Part shown: in pieces, positions 5,533 through 5,764 of the stretch | How positions within the stretch are numbered: position 1 is the stretch's first letter | Layout: each line of letters opens with the position of its first letter | Assembly (NCBI GenBank): GCA_017510875.1 | Contig: JAFWLX010000148.1 | Span: 1 to 5,764, forward strand | Source of the DNA: Atopobiaceae bacterium | GTDB taxonomy: Bacteria; Actinomycetota; Coriobacteriia; Coriobacteriales; Atopobiaceae | DNA: 5,764 bases | Direction: 5' to 3' | The notes under the pieces: generated by a model | Database searches by the model: none | The model's input: only the letters and a program-made list of their open reading frames with translations | What the model was told of the DNA's origin: nothing | Translations under genes and position numbers: made by a program

Positions 5533-5582
5533 TGGTCACTTGTGTGAGATTGAGTGGTCACATGTTTGGTGTGGGTGGTCAT
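5533..5582. repeat. Three TGGTCA direct repeats spaced 22 and 21 bp
   Basis: TGGTCAC occurs at 5533-5539 and 5555-5561, and TGGTCAT at 5576-5582. The first two copies agree further (TGGTCAC, one variable base, TGT, one variable base, TG). Spacing of about two helical turns puts all three on one face of the DNA, as expected for a bound protein array. They lie 80-130 bp before the winged-helix gene, downstream of its candidate promoter. Confidence 0.5.
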
Positions 5583-5588
5583 CCACGG

Positions 5589-5631
5589 CGCTAATAATCA
5601 GATATATAAACAGTATTAGCGAATTAACCAA
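5589..5631 (-). promoter_or_regulatory. Candidate promoter with overlapping inverted-repeat operator for the winged-helix gene
   Basis: On the minus strand TTGGTT (5626-5631), a 17-bp spacer and TATATA (5603-5608) make a reasonable promoter. It would start transcription near 5596 and give a leader of about 145 nt. A perfect 8-bp inverted repeat, CGCTAATA (5589-5596) and TATTAGCG (5614-5621), brackets the -10 box, a classic position for a repressor operator. The -35 matches the consensus at only three positions. Regulation by the downstream protein itself is inference. Confidence 0.4.
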
Positions 5632-5764
5632 CCAGAGCGCCTCCAACCGAAGAAACCTACTGTGTTTCCTTCAGCGGAGCACTTCTACAAGCTGGAAGTT
5701 ATCTGACAGACTGCCATTCCTCTTTGGAAAGGCATGTTATGTGTTCCGTTCGGAGAACGCCCTC
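5632..5764. other. Right-edge stretch with no supported gene
   Basis: No frame on either strand has a ribosome binding site plus a recognisable protein start or end. A plus-strand ATG at 5739, with GGAAAGG six bases upstream, could open a gene beyond the edge, but only eight codons are visible. On the minus strand one frame entering from the edge runs about 21 codons to a TAA and could be the tail of a gene. Neither can be judged from this window. Confidence 0.2.

Noticed and set aside
5739..5764. Possible plus-strand gene start at the right edge
   Set aside because: The spacing to GGAAAGG is acceptable, but only eight codons are visible, too few to support a gene.

Overview
The window looks like a chromosomal stretch of a moderately GC-rich Gram-positive bacterium. 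A Coriobacteriia-type actinobacterium (Olsenella/Collinsella/Atopobiaceae) is my best guess. This rests on the GC-rich third positions, the strong GGAGG-type ribosome binding sites, a lipoprotein M13 peptidase and an IS1182-type transposase remnant. It is inference, not a taxonomic identification. Every gene I can support lies on the minus strand, so the window is best read from right to left.

Right part (about 5764 to 4908): a 107-residue winged-helix DNA-binding protein of unknown target (5451 to 5128). It is preceded by a candidate promoter whose -10 sits inside a perfect 8-bp inverted repeat, and by three TGGTCA direct repeats spaced 22 and 21 bp. Its 3' side is a 220-nt stretch without a convincing gene. 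That stretch can fold into a bulged 13-bp hairpin and ends in a good minus-strand intrinsic terminator, so it is either a long 3' UTR or a small RNA.

Centre (4654 to 2537): a complete M13 (neprilysin/PepO-like) zinc metallopeptidase, predicted to be a lipoprotein. All catalytic residues are present at the spacing seen in neprilysin. A GC-rich hairpin follows its stop codon.

Decay zone (about 2480 to 1537): a truncated IS1182-family element keeps its presumed end, a leader hairpin, a -10 box and the first 76 codons of the transposase. It runs directly, and out of frame, into the last ~60 codons of a glycoside hydrolase family 3 gene. The stop codon and probable terminator of that lost hydrolase survive. 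Neither the 5' part of the hydrolase nor the rest of the IS is in the window, so the scar reflects insertion plus deletion.

Left part (1323 to 1): a complete LysR-type regulator, followed 105 bp later on the same strand by the first 107 codons of an amidohydrolase-2-type TIM-barrel protein that runs off the left edge. The two are probably functionally linked. The amidohydrolase has Asn and Tyr where the family normally has the metal-binding His-x-His. I found no CRISPR array, tRNA, rRNA, phage genes or obvious defence system. The most open questions are the atypical amidohydrolase, the operator-like architecture upstream of the small winged-helix gene, and the structured non-coding stretch downstream of it.
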